From the NCBI RefSeq assembly GCF_039523335.1, contig NZ_BAAAFC010000001.1, positions 2,170,001 to 2,234,000 of the forward strand: a stretch of DNA of 64,000 nucleotides, in the 5' to 3' direction. The DNA is from Marinobacter szutsaonensis. GTDB lineage: Bacteria > Pseudomonadota > Gammaproteobacteria > Pseudomonadales > Oleiphilaceae. Under the pieces are notes generated by a model. The model did no database searches. It was given only the letters and a program-made list of their open reading frames with translations, and was not told where the DNA came from. A program made the position numbers and the translations under genes. The stretch's first letter is position 1. Each line of letters opens with the position of its first letter. Of this stretch, positions 37,433-47,516 are shown piece after piece.

Positions 37433-37455
37433 GGCCGGGCCCCTGTGGCCCGGCC
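37433..37455. terminator. GC-rich hairpin after gabT
   Basis: GGCCGGGCC (37433-37441), five-base loop, GGCCCGGCC (37447-37455): a perfect nine-pair stem 18 bases after the gabT stop. The following bases are not T-rich, so it may be a weak or Rho-aided terminator. Confidence 0.45.
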
Positions 37456-37462
37456 AACTCCC

Positions 37463-37491
37463 TTCGAATACCCCCGGATTCATCGTATACT
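37463..37491 (+). promoter_or_regulatory. Candidate promoter of the VC0807-family gene
   Basis: TTCGAA (37463-37468), 17-base gap, TATACT (37486-37491), lying just after the gabT hairpin and about 60 bases before the ATG at 37550. The -10 is good, the -35 weak. Confidence 0.45.
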
Positions 37492-37549
37492 GCCTGAACA
37501 CGTTTATTCACCGGGCCTGTGTGTGCAGGCTGTCCAACCAGGTAATTCA

Positions 37550-38320
37550 ATGACTCCGGACACTCCCCGATCCGTTCCCGATCACAAGCCCCGTCCCTGG
37601 GTTGATCTGCTCGTCAGCATCATTATCCCATCGGTCATCCTGATGAAGTTCAGCGGGGACGAACACCTCGGCAGCGTGAACGCCCTGATCATCGGCCTGG
37701 CATTCCCTCTGGGCTGGGGCCTGTTCGAACTGGTGCGGTATCACAAGAAGAACTTCATTGCCCTGCTGGGGCTGATCAGTGTCGGCCTTACCGGCGGCAT
37801 CGGTCTGCTCGAGCTCAATTCCCAGTGGCTGGCCATCAAGGAAGCCGCGGTACCGGCCATCATCGGGCTGGCGGTACTGGTGTCTACCCGGACCCGCTAT
37901 CCACTGGTTCGCACCCTGCTGTACAACCCGACCGTGCTGGATGTGGATAAGATCCAGGAGCGCTTGGTGCATGAGGGCAAGGAAAACGAGTTCGAGGGTC
38001 GGCTGCTGAAAGCCAGTTATTTCTTCGCCGGCACCTTCCTGTTTTCCTCGATCATGAACTACGTGCTGGCGAAATGGATCGTCACCAGCCCCTCCGGCAC
38101 CCAGGCCTTTAACGAGGAACTCGGGCGCATGACCCTGGTGAGCTATCCGATGATTGCAATTCCTTCCATGGTCATGATGATGCTGATCTTCTGGTACCTG
38201 TGGCGGACCATCCGCCGGCTGACCGGGTACACCCTGGAAGAGGTGATGGCGCCGCACCTGGTGGAAAAGGAACGTGAGAAAGAAAAGGCCAGGTCCAGGG
38301 AACAGACCTCGGGGAAATAG
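37550..38320 (+). CDS. VC0807-family inner-membrane protein
   Basis: A 256-residue protein with about five or six hydrophobic segments (LLVSIIIPSVILMKF, ALIIGLAFPLGWGLF, FIALLGLISVGLTGGIG, AVPAIIGLAVLVST, FAGTFLFSSIMNYVLA and MIAIPSMVMMMLIFW) and a charged C-terminus ending in Glu/Lys/Arg repeats. It matches the conserved but uncharacterised VC0807 family of gammaproteobacteria; the line TRTRYPLVRTLLYNP is typical. No function can be given. It stands alone between gabT and the convergent gyrB, with its own promoter candidate and a strong bidirectional terminator after it. Confidence 0.8.
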   Translation: MTPDTPRSVPDHKPRPWVDLLVSIIIPSVILMKFSGDEHLGSVNALIIGLAFPLGWGLFELVRYHKKNFIALLGLISVGLTGGIGLLELNSQWLAIKEAAVPAIIGLAVLVSTRTRYPLVRTLLYNPTVLDVDKIQERLVHEGKENEFEGRLLKASYFFAGTFLFSSIMNYVLAKWIVTSPSGTQAFNEELGRMTLVSYPMIAIPSMVMMMLIFWYLWRTIRRLTGYTLEEVMAPHLVEKEREKEKARSREQTSGK

Positions 38321-38360
38321 ACTTTAAAGCTTCTGGAAATAAAGACGAATTCTTTAAAAC

Positions 38361-38396
38361 AAAAAAGGCGGGAAGCTCTCACTTCCCGCCTTTTTT
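38361..38396. terminator. Bidirectional intrinsic terminator between VC0807-family gene and gyrB
   Basis: A6, GGCGGGAAG (38367-38375), six-base loop, CTTCCCGCC (38382-38390), T6. Read from either strand it gives a GC stem followed by a U run, as expected between convergent genes. Confidence 0.92.
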
Positions 38397-38414
38397 ATGC
38401 GTTTTTAAGGGCAC

Positions 38415-40859
<2,445 letters not shown>

Positions 40860-40909
40860 CTAGCCTGAGGGCCTCGTGGGCTTCATCATCAGGTTTGGCA
40901 TCGCCGGTT

Positions 40910-42037
40910 CTATTCTTCCGTCAATTTGCCATGTTCCACGTGGAACATTCTGTAATCCGGGGTATCGTCATTGCCCCAGAGGGACTCGGGATCCGGATGT
41001 TCAATCGATGTAATAAATACCTGGCTCCCAAGCGCCCGGAGTTTCTGGGCCAGCATGGCCCGATGGCCAACGTCCAGTTCCGCATTGATGTCGTCGAGTA
41101 AAAACGTGACCTGCCGGCCCATGTCACTCAACACCATCCCTTGGGCAATCTTCATCAATATAACCAGGGTTTTCTGCTGGCCCCGGGAAAAGGTTTCGGC
41201 AACCGGCCGCCCCTGAAACTTGAGGCGGATATCTGCCCGATTGGGTCCATACAGGGTATGGCCCATTTTCAGTTCCTGCTCCCGGTGATTCCTGAGAATC
41301 TCGGTCAGCTCGTGCGCCCGGTCCCAGCCGGGAAAAAACTCCATCTTCAAACCCCGGGTCCAGGGTACGTCCACCTGTTCAACCAGCAAGTCGAAAGCTT
41401 CCTTGAACCGGTCGAAGGTGGCCTGCCTCGAGTCGCTCAGGCGCTCGCTGAGGCCTGCGTACTGGCTATCCCAGACCCGAAGCAGGGATTCGTCTATTCT
41501 ACCATTTCTGAGCGTTTGATTCCGCTGTGATGTGACTCTCTGGCATTGCTGCCACACCGACGCGAAGGAAGGTTCCACGTGGAACACTAACCAGTCCAGA
41601 AACTGCCGCCGTTTTCCCGGCCCGCCCGCCACAATGTCAAAAACCCCCGGATCAATCACCGACACCGGGAGGTGCTTCGCCATCGAGGAAAGACTCCGCA
41701 CGTTTTCACCATCAACCCGCAACGACGTCTCTTTCGCACTCACGTCCCGGGCAATCCCCAGCCGGTGCGCAAGAGCTCCTTCATCGCCGGATACAGATTC
41801 GTCCGCGCCCCGGTCCAGACCACCGAACACGGTAAAGCGGCTTTGCCCATGGGAAACCACCGCCTGGTGATGACTCACCCGGAACGAGCGGCCAAGTCCC
41901 AGATAGCCGATCGCCTCCAGCACGCTAGTTTTGCCACTGCCGTTGGCGCCGTAGAGAAGATTGAAGGACGGCGAGAAAGACACCGGATCCGGCGCCAGAT
42001 TGCGGAAATGCTCGGTCTGGAGTCTGACAAGGGCCAT
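40910..42037 (-). CDS. recF: DNA replication and repair protein RecF
   Basis: A 375-residue SMC-like ATPase that loads RecA at gaps. Seen: N-terminal LVRLQTEHFRNL, Walker A GANGSGKTSVLEAI, the TFSRGQQKTLVI signature and the LLDDINAELD Walker B. Two parS palindromes lie inside the gene and are translated as Phe-His-Val-Glu in the protein. RecF normally follows dnaN directly; here a UbiB-like kinase gene and a terminator lie between them. Confidence 0.96.
   Translation of the reverse strand: MALVRLQTEHFRNLAPDPVSFSPSFNLLYGANGSGKTSVLEAIGYLGLGRSFRVSHHQAVVSHGQSRFTVFGGLDRGADESVSGDEGALAHRLGIARDVSAKETSLRVDGENVRSLSSMAKHLPVSVIDPGVFDIVAGGPGKRRQFLDWLVFHVEPSFASVWQQCQRVTSQRNQTLRNGRIDESLLRVWDSQYAGLSERLSDSRQATFDRFKEAFDLLVEQVDVPWTRGLKMEFFPGWDRAHELTEILRNHREQELKMGHTLYGPNRADIRLKFQGRPVAETFSRGQQKTLVILMKIAQGMVLSDMGRQVTFLLDDINAELDVGHRAMLAQKLRALGSQVFITSIEHPDPESLWGNDDTPDYRMFHVEHGKLTEE
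40932..40947. promoter_or_regulatory. parS centromere site 1 (within recF)
   Basis: TGTTCCACGTGGAACA, a perfect 16-bp palindrome matching the parS form used by Pseudomonas-type ParB. It lies near the 3' end of recF. The ParAB pair that should act on it is encoded at 62.4-64.0 kb of this window. Confidence 0.9.
41571..41586. promoter_or_regulatory. parS centromere site 2 (within recF)
   Basis: GGTTCCACGTGGAACA, whose other strand reads TGTTCCACGTGGAACC. It differs by one base from site 1 and lies about 640 bases away in the same gene. No third copy was noticed in the window. Confidence 0.9.
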
Positions 42038-42076
42038 AGAAGGGTTGGCTTTCCGGGGGGACGAAACTGGGCCATT

Positions 42077-42110
42077 AAAAAAGGCAGCGCCGGATTATCC
42101 GTGCGCTGCC
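42077..42110 (-). terminator. Intrinsic terminator between the UbiB-like kinase gene and recF
   Basis: On the minus strand the RNA would form GGCAGCGC / GCGCTGCC with an inner CGGA/TCCG extension (one bulge) and run into U6 (A run at 42077-42082). It lies 36 bases after the kinase stop and about 40 bases before the recF start, with little room for a separate recF promoter, so it may act as an attenuator. Confidence 0.8.
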
Positions 42111-42146
42111 TTAGTGTACAAAAGCTGTCCGGGGATGGCGACCAGC

Positions 42147-43418
42147 TCAGTGCAACATGTTCAATCGTTCATCCATGAACACATCCATTTCCGGTGCCAG
42201 GATATGTACGTAACGGTCGAAGTACAGGAACTGCTTCAGCAGCAGGGCAAATTCCCTCGGGAAATGCAGCCCGTGACTCTCACCAATTTTCACCATATCC
42301 ATCAGGATGTTGTTCACATCGTCTTCGGCCTGGTCCGCTTCGTAGGGCACATGATCCGGCACCATCTTGTCCATCTGCTGGTACAGCCGGCGCAGATCCG
42401 CTGCCAGATCCGAGACCTTCACGGTCTGATGAGTCACCCCGATCCGGATCATGGCCGACGCCATGCCATCAAAGTTGCCAACCATGATCGCCGAGATGAA
42501 ATCGCTCACCGCCTGCCAGGTATCCGGCTTGATCCGGCCCACGATCCCGAAATCAATGAAACCAACCCGGCCGTCCCGCAACACCATCAGATTGCCAGCG
42601 TGAACGTCCGCGTGGAAAAACTCGCACTGGGTCAGGCTGGCAAACCAGGTATTCATCGCGGTGATCAGCGTGTGCTCCGGATCCCGGGCATAACCACGAA
42701 TGCTTTCCAGATCGGTCAGGGGCACCCCGTAGAACCGTTCCATGGTCAGGATCCGGCGGGTACTGCATTGTTCATAGACCAGAGGACAGGTTGCCTCTTC
42801 ATTATGGGTATCGTGCAGGAAGTTGCGAAACACCTTCAGGTTATTCGCTTCCTTGATGAAGTCACACTCCTCCATCATCGTTCGCTGGATTTCTTCCACA
42901 ATGCCGGACATCGAGGTCCAGGACAGCTTCGGTGCCAGAGTCTCGACGATCCGCGCCGACAGATAAAGGAAGTTAAGGTCGGTGAGCAGGATGTTCTCCA
43001 CACCCGGCTTCTGGACCTTGATCACCACATCTTCCCCGGTGACCAGACGGGCGGCATGAACCTGCGCAATGGAAGCGGAAGCAAGCGCTACGGGATCAAT
43101 CTCGGAGTAGACCTCCTCAATCGGGCGACCCAGTTCCTCACGGATGATTTTCTTGATCACCCCGAATGGAAGACTCGGTGTCTTGTCCAGGCAGTACTGG
43201 AATTCCTCGACGTATTCCTTGGGGAAAAATGTCGGGGAACTGGCAATGAACTGACCGAGCTTGATGTAAGTGGCGCCCAACGATTCAAACGTCTGCCGAA
43301 GCAGACGCGGGGCAGGGGGCCGGTCGCCCCGAACCCAGTTGACACCGGCACGGCCAAGCACCGACAGCGTCTGGCCAATCCTGAATGCGCCTTTGATTCC
43401 GTTCGTCACGGTACCCAT
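42147..43418 (-). CDS. AarF/ABC1/UbiB-family protein kinase-like
   Basis: A 423-residue atypical kinase of the ABC1/UbiB family. Diagnostic pieces: the family-only KxGQ helix (YIKLGQFIASSP), the Ala-rich nucleotide loop ALASASIAQVHAA, VIKVQKPG with the catalytic Lys, the ECDFIKEANN helix, the catalytic HADVHAGN and metal-binding DFG (FIDFGIVG). The long C-terminal membrane anchors of true UbiB are not evident. Such proteins support ubiquinone or lipid metabolism by ATP-dependent means; the exact role here is unknown. It follows dnaN by 28 bases on the same strand, an unusual place between dnaN and recF. Confidence 0.88.
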   Translation of the reverse strand: MGTVTNGIKGAFRIGQTLSVLGRAGVNWVRGDRPPAPRLLRQTFESLGATYIKLGQFIASSPTFFPKEYVEEFQYCLDKTPSLPFGVIKKIIREELGRPIEEVYSEIDPVALASASIAQVHAARLVTGEDVVIKVQKPGVENILLTDLNFLYLSARIVETLAPKLSWTSMSGIVEEIQRTMMEECDFIKEANNLKVFRNFLHDTHNEEATCPLVYEQCSTRRILTMERFYGVPLTDLESIRGYARDPEHTLITAMNTWFASLTQCEFFHADVHAGNLMVLRDGRVGFIDFGIVGRIKPDTWQAVSDFISAIMVGNFDGMASAMIRIGVTHQTVKVSDLAADLRRLYQQMDKMVPDHVPYEADQAEDDVNNILMDMVKIGESHGLHFPREFALLLKQFLYFDRYVHILAPEMDVFMDERLNMLH

Positions 43419-43446
43419 GGTCTGTCTCCCTTACCCGGCACCCCGG

Positions 43447-44550
43447 TTACAGCCGCATTGGCATGACCACGTACAGGCACCGGTTGTCGCTTTCCGATTC
43501 GATCAATGCGCTGCTGTTTGGATTCGACAGGGTAATCTTCACCTGATCATCATCCAGCGCATTCATTACATCCACCAGGTAGCCTACATTAAAGCCAATC
43601 TGGAGTGATTCGCCCTGATACTCCACCGGCAGCGCGTCTTCGGCCTGTTCCTGATCCGGGTTGTTGGCAAACACCTGGAGCTGGTTCGGTCCCAGGTTCA
43701 GCCGGACACCGCGGATATTTTCGTGGGAAAGAATGCCCGCGCGCTGAAGCGTGTTCTTCAGGGTGGAGCGGTCAGCCAGCACGACCTTGTCACCGCCCCT
43801 GGGGATAACCCGGTTGTAATCCGGGAACTTGCCTTCGATCAGCTTGGAGGTGAAGGTATAGGCACCCACGGTGGCGCGCAGGTGGTTATCCCCGATCACC
43901 AGGGTCACCGGCGTTTCCACGTCATCCAGCAGACGGGCCAGTTCCAGCACGCCTTTTCTGGGTACGATAACCTGGCGCAGTTCCGGGCATCCGGTCTCCA
44001 TATCCACATGGGCCATCGCCAGCCGGTGGCCATCGGTGGCCACTGTGCGCACGTGATCCGAGGACACTTCCAGCAACAGGCCGTTCAGGTAGTACCGGAC
44101 ATCCTGCTGCGCCATGGCGAACGCCGTCGCATCCAGCATCCGCCCAAGTTCCTTCTGGGGAAGTTCCAGCCGGAAGCTCTCGTCTTCATCCTCCACGTTG
44201 GGGAAATGCTCCGCCGGCAACGTGGACAGGGTGAAATGACTGTTGCCGGAGCGCAGGTGCAGGCGATCTCCCTCCAGGGACAACTCGATCGGTGACTCGT
44301 CACCCAGGGCCCGACAGATGTCGGCCAGCTTCCGGGCGGGCACCGTGATCCGGCCAGACTGGTCCACATGCACCGGGGTGACCCGGCCCACCAGTTCAAC
44401 CTCCATATTGGTCCCGGTCAGGGTCAGCGTATTGTCCTCGGCCACCAGCAGTACGTTGGACAGCACGGGCATTGTCTGTTTCTTCTCCACCACGCCGGCA
44501 ATGCTTTGCAGCGGGGTGAGCAGGGATTCACGGCTGATCGTCAGTTTCAT
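43447..44550 (-). CDS. dnaN: DNA polymerase III beta sliding clamp
   Basis: A 367-residue ring subunit that tethers DNA polymerase III. The three repeated clamp folds are recognisable, with LLTPLQSIAGVVEKKQTMPVL at the N-terminus (the conserved clamp start) and YVVMPMRL at the C-terminus (the P-M-R-L end typical of the family). The length is normal. It lies 55 bases after dnaA on the same strand, and the usual recF is displaced by the UbiB-like gene. Confidence 0.98.
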   Translation of the reverse strand: MKLTISRESLLTPLQSIAGVVEKKQTMPVLSNVLLVAEDNTLTLTGTNMEVELVGRVTPVHVDQSGRITVPARKLADICRALGDESPIELSLEGDRLHLRSGNSHFTLSTLPAEHFPNVEDEDESFRLELPQKELGRMLDATAFAMAQQDVRYYLNGLLLEVSSDHVRTVATDGHRLAMAHVDMETGCPELRQVIVPRKGVLELARLLDDVETPVTLVIGDNHLRATVGAYTFTSKLIEGKFPDYNRVIPRGGDKVVLADRSTLKNTLQRAGILSHENIRGVRLNLGPNQLQVFANNPDQEQAEDALPVEYQGESLQIGFNVGYLVDVMNALDDDQVKITLSNPNSSALIESESDNRCLYVVMPMRL

Positions 44551-44605
44551 GGCACTCAGCTTTCTTTGGTGTTGGAAGGGTGAATGTTGTCGCTAACGCC
44601 CGGCA

Positions 44606-46060
44606 TCAGGTGGTCAGCAATCTCATAAAGTTCTGATAATCCTCACGGATACCCGGATCCGTATCCTGCAGTTCCAGGATCTTCTTGCACGCGTGCAGCA
44701 CCGTCGTATGGTCCCGCCCGCCGAAGGCGTCGCCGATTTCCGGCAAACTGTGATTGGTCAGTTCCTTGGCCAGCGACATGGCAACCTGCCGGGGCCGGGT
44801 CACAGTCCGGGTCCGGCGCTTAGACAACAGGTCCGCCACCTTGATCTTGTAATACTCCGCCACCGTGCGCTGGATATTGTCGATACTGACCTGCTTTTCA
44901 TGCAGGGCCAGCAGGTCTTTCAGGCTCTCACGGATAAACGGCGGAGTAATCTCCGACCCCGTGAAGTGAGCATTCGCTATCACCAGGCGCAGCGCCCCTT
45001 CAAGCTCTCGCACGTTGGAACGGATCTTCTGGGCAATAAAAAAAGCCGCTTCGCTACTGAGCTTGACGTTGGCCTGTTCCGCCTTCTTCATCAGGATTGC
45101 GACCCGGGTTTCCAGTTCCGGCGGCTCCACCATTACGGTCAGGCCCCAGCCGAACCGGGACTTCAACCGCTCTTCCATATCAGAAATTTCTTTCGGGAAG
45201 CGATCACAGGTCACGATCACCTGCTGTCCGCCCTCCAGCAAGGCATTGAAGGTGTGGAAAAACTCTTCCTGGGAACGTTCCTTACGCGCGAAGAACTGGA
45301 TATCGTCGATCAGCAGGGCATCCACCGACCGGTAATAGCGCTTGAATTCGTTGATGGCATTGAGCTGCAACGCCTTGACCATATCTGCCACAAAGCGTTC
45401 GGAGCGCAGGTAAGCCACCTTGGCCCGGGGATTACGCCGAACGATCTCATTACCAATGGCGTGCATCAGGTGGGTTTTACCCAGGCCCACACCACCATAC
45501 AGAAAGAGCGGGTTATAGGCGCCGCCCGGATTTTCCGCGACCTGCATGGAAGCGGCCCGGGCCAGCTGGTTCGATTTGCCTTCCACGAAGGTTTCGAAGG
45601 TAAAGCCCTCATTGAGGAAACTCTGGTGCTTGATGTCACCTTCTACCTGAACTTCCCGGCGATCATTGTCGGTTTTCGGCTTTACACTCACCGGCCCCGC
45701 CACGGTGGCAGCGACACCCTTTTCCTCTTCCGTGACCTGGTTGCCGGTTTCTTCCTGCAGCCGGCCATTAACCGCTGGTTTGTCGGCGGCGCGATTTACC
45801 GGTGCCTGTTCCCGGGGGGCCGACCCCACCTTCATGTTTACCCGGGGTGCCTGGCCCCCGTTCAGATCCTTGAGTACTTCCTCTATACGGCGAAGATATT
45901 TTTCGTTAACCCAGTCCATGACAAACCGGTTGGGAGCAAACAGCACCAGCTGACCTTCCCTGTGATCAGACTGTAGCGGTCTCAACCAGGTATTGAACTG
46001 TTGTGCGGGAAACTCGTCCCGGAGTACTTCAAGACATTGATGCCAGATACTGTTCGGCAC
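44606..46060 (-). CDS. dnaA: Chromosomal replication initiator DnaA
   Basis: About 484 residues. Domain I starts [15 protein letters not shown]; domain II is a Gln/Val/Pro linker; domain III has [10 protein letters not shown], Walker [16 protein letters not shown] and Walker [11 protein letters not shown]; domain IV ends with the DnaA-box binding helix region [19 protein letters not shown] 46060 is chosen because a GGGAG site precedes it and the protein then opens MPNSIWHQ as in relatives; an ATG 17 codons upstream is less likely. The spacer upstream holds degenerate DnaA boxes, so autoregulation is plausible. Confidence 0.97.
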   Translation of the reverse strand: MPNSIWHQCLEVLRDEFPAQQFNTWLRPLQSDHREGQLVLFAPNRFVMDWVNEKYLRRIEEVLKDLNGGQAPRVNMKVGSAPREQAPVNRAADKPAVNGRLQEETGNQVTEEEKGVAATVAGPVSVKPKTDNDRREVQVEGDIKHQSFLNEGFTFETFVEGKSNQLARAASMQVAENPGGAYNPLFLYGGVGLGKTHLMHAIGNEIVRRNPRAKVAYLRSERFVADMVKALQLNAINEFKRYYRSVDALLIDDIQFFARKERSQEEFFHTFNALLEGGQQVIVTCDRFPKEISDMEERLKSRFGWGLTVMVEPPELETRVAILMKKAEQANVKLSSEAAFFIAQKIRSNVRELEGALRLVIANAHFTGSEITPPFIRESLKDLLALHEKQVSIDNIQRTVAEYYKIKVADLLSKRRTRTVTRPRQVAMSLAKELTNHSLPEIGDAFGGRDHTTVLHACKKILELQDTDPGIREDYQNFMRLLTT

Positions 46061-46135
46061 GACCGTCTGCTCCCGATAACCCAGAAATTCTTCTCTCCGG
46101 AATGACTGCATCCGGTAGTAAAGAGGCGATCACGG

Positions 46136-46163
46136 ATTCTAACCCGAGTGCCCTGGCAGTAAA
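46136..46163 (-). promoter_or_regulatory. Candidate dnaA promoter
   Basis: On the minus strand TTTACT (46158-46163), 16-base gap, TAGAAT (46136-46141), about 75 bases before the GTG at 46060. A TTTCCACA-type DnaA box lies 30 bases further upstream (46191-46199). Confidence 0.5.
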
Positions 46164-46604
46164 AGTGCAAAACTGAACTCATAAACAGCCTGTGGAAATT
46201 TAAAATTATTAAAAACAAATTCTTAGAGACTTACCTACAGGCTTGTGTACAGTAAAGCTCCTACAAAAAAGTTACCCACAGCCCTGTGTGTACACCCTGC
46301 GTGCAACCCTGTGCGAAAGCCCGGGACCGATGAGGGGATAACTCGCACCTTTTGGACAAAGTCGACTTTCCCACATTTCGTCATTGCTTCCTCCACAGGC
46401 CTCACGCCACCTTGTCAATACCCTTGTCAACGACAGAAGAAATTGAATTTGAAACAAAAATCCGGCTTTTCCACAGAAATCATGCCCCCTAATAACAGTA
46501 ATAATTAATCCTTAAAAGAATTCATAAAAGACCTAATGATTTTATTATCTGACCGCCACGCAACCGCACCCACCGACCCCGTATTGTCCCTGACACAATA
46601 ATCA
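46164..46604. other. dnaA-rpmH spacer: candidate oriC with degenerate DnaA boxes
   Basis: No gene. AT-rich blocks at 46196-46223 and 46488-46552 could serve as unwinding elements. DnaA-box-like 9-mers: 46191-46199 (minus, ATTTCCACA), 46272-46280 (TTACCCACA, one mismatch), 46367-46375 (TTTCCCACA) and 46467-46475 (TTTTCCACA, one mismatch). No perfect TTATCCACA was found here. In Pseudomonas the origin occupies the same spacer, which supports oriC; a rival site lies before mnmG. Confidence 0.65.
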
Positions 46605-46633
46605 TTGAATTCTCACCGGTATTTGCATAGAAT
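46605..46633 (+). promoter_or_regulatory. Promoter of rpmH-rnpA
   Basis: TTGAAT (46605-46610), exactly 17 bases, TAGAAT (46628-46633). This is a strong sigma-70 match placed about 75 bases ahead of rpmH, as expected for a ribosomal-protein promoter. Confidence 0.7.
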
Positions 46634-46707
46634 GCCGCTCCTGTTTTGGCTGTACATTTTCCAGCCAGTTACTGAATTTCAAACTTACGAAATGTGAGAT
46701 CGTCACC

Positions 46708-46842
46708 ATGAAAAGAACGTTTCAACCAAGCGTCCTGAAGCGTAAGCGCGTCCACGGTTTCCGTGCCCGTATGGCTACTGCCAACGGCCGCAAGGTTCTG
46801 TCCCGTCGCCGTGCCAAAGGTCGCGCGCGCCTGTCAGCGTAA
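46708..46842 (+). CDS. rpmH: 50S ribosomal protein L34
   Basis: A 44-residue, very basic protein beginning [19 protein letters not shown] and ending [12 protein letters not shown], the full L34 signature. It opens the rpmH-rnpA-yidD-yidC-mnmE run that faces away from dnaA. Confidence 0.98.
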   Translation: MKRTFQPSVLKRKRVHGFRARMATANGRKVLSRRRAKGRARLSA

Positions 46843-46856
46843 GACCTGTTCGCCTG

Positions 46857-47264
46857 ATGAAGGCTTTGGGTTTCCCGAAATCCGCCCGTCTCTTGCGGCC
46901 AGCGGATTACAGCAAAGTCTTCGATGACGTACAGCTGAAGGTTCCGCACCGGAATTTCCTGATCCTGGCTACGCCGAACGATCTCGGTCATGCCAGGATC
47001 GGTCTGGTTTTTTCCAAGAAGAACCTCAAGCTGGCCGTCCAGAGAAACCGGGTAAAACGTCAGGTCAGGGAGACTTTCAGGCTCCAGAGTGACCTGCCCG
47101 GCGTGGACATCGTGATCCTTGGGCGTCAAGGCCTGGCCAATCTGGATAATCAGACCATCCGGGATTCCCTGAACGATCTCTGGCGCCGGCTCAAGAAAAA
47201 ATACCACCAGTCATCGCCATCCCGCGCAGCTGAATCCAGGCCTGCCGGTAGAGGAACGGGGTAA
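46857..47264 (+). CDS. rnpA: Ribonuclease P protein component
   Basis: A 135-residue basic protein that binds RNase P RNA in tRNA 5' maturation. The signature [13 protein letters not shown] lies at about 61-73, preceded by [11 protein letters not shown]. The C-terminus is slightly longer than usual and Ser/Arg rich. The stop shares bases with the yidD ATG (TAATG). It starts 14 bases after rpmH. Confidence 0.96.
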   Translation: MKALGFPKSARLLRPADYSKVFDDVQLKVPHRNFLILATPNDLGHARIGLVFSKKNLKLAVQRNRVKRQVRETFRLQSDLPGVDIVILGRQGLANLDNQTIRDSLNDLWRRLKKKYHQSSPSRAAESRPAGRGTG

Positions 47265-47512
47265 TGCGCAAGCTCTTGCTTCTGCCCATTCGCTTCTATC
47301 AATACGCAATCAGTCCTCTGATGGCGAGTCACTGCCGCCACTATCCCACGTGCTCGCAATACGCGGTTGAAGCCATTACTCTGCACGGTGCTGCCAAAGG
47401 TTCGGTGCTGGCCATCCGGCGTTTAGGCAGGTGTCACCCCTGGAGTGAAGGCGGCTACGATCCTGTTCCAGGTACTGAGCATTCCCCTCAAACCACCCAG
47501 ACCAGACAGTAA
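47264..47512 (+). CDS. yidD: Membrane protein insertion efficiency factor YidD
   Basis: An 82-residue member of the YidD family: [16 protein letters not shown] amphipathic helix, then [16 protein letters not shown] with the conserved cysteines, and [17 protein letters not shown]. It helps YidC and SecYEG at the inner membrane. It overlaps rnpA by one base and ends four bases before yidC, the usual order. Confidence 0.97.
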   Translation: MRKLLLLPIRFYQYAISPLMASHCRHYPTCSQYAVEAITLHGAAKGSVLAIRRLGRCHPWSEGGYDPVPGTEHSPQTTQTRQ

Positions 47513-47516
47513 TCCT

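Noticed and set aside
37433..37455. gabT hairpin as a full intrinsic terminator
   Set aside because: Strong stem but no U run; kept only as a weak terminator feature.
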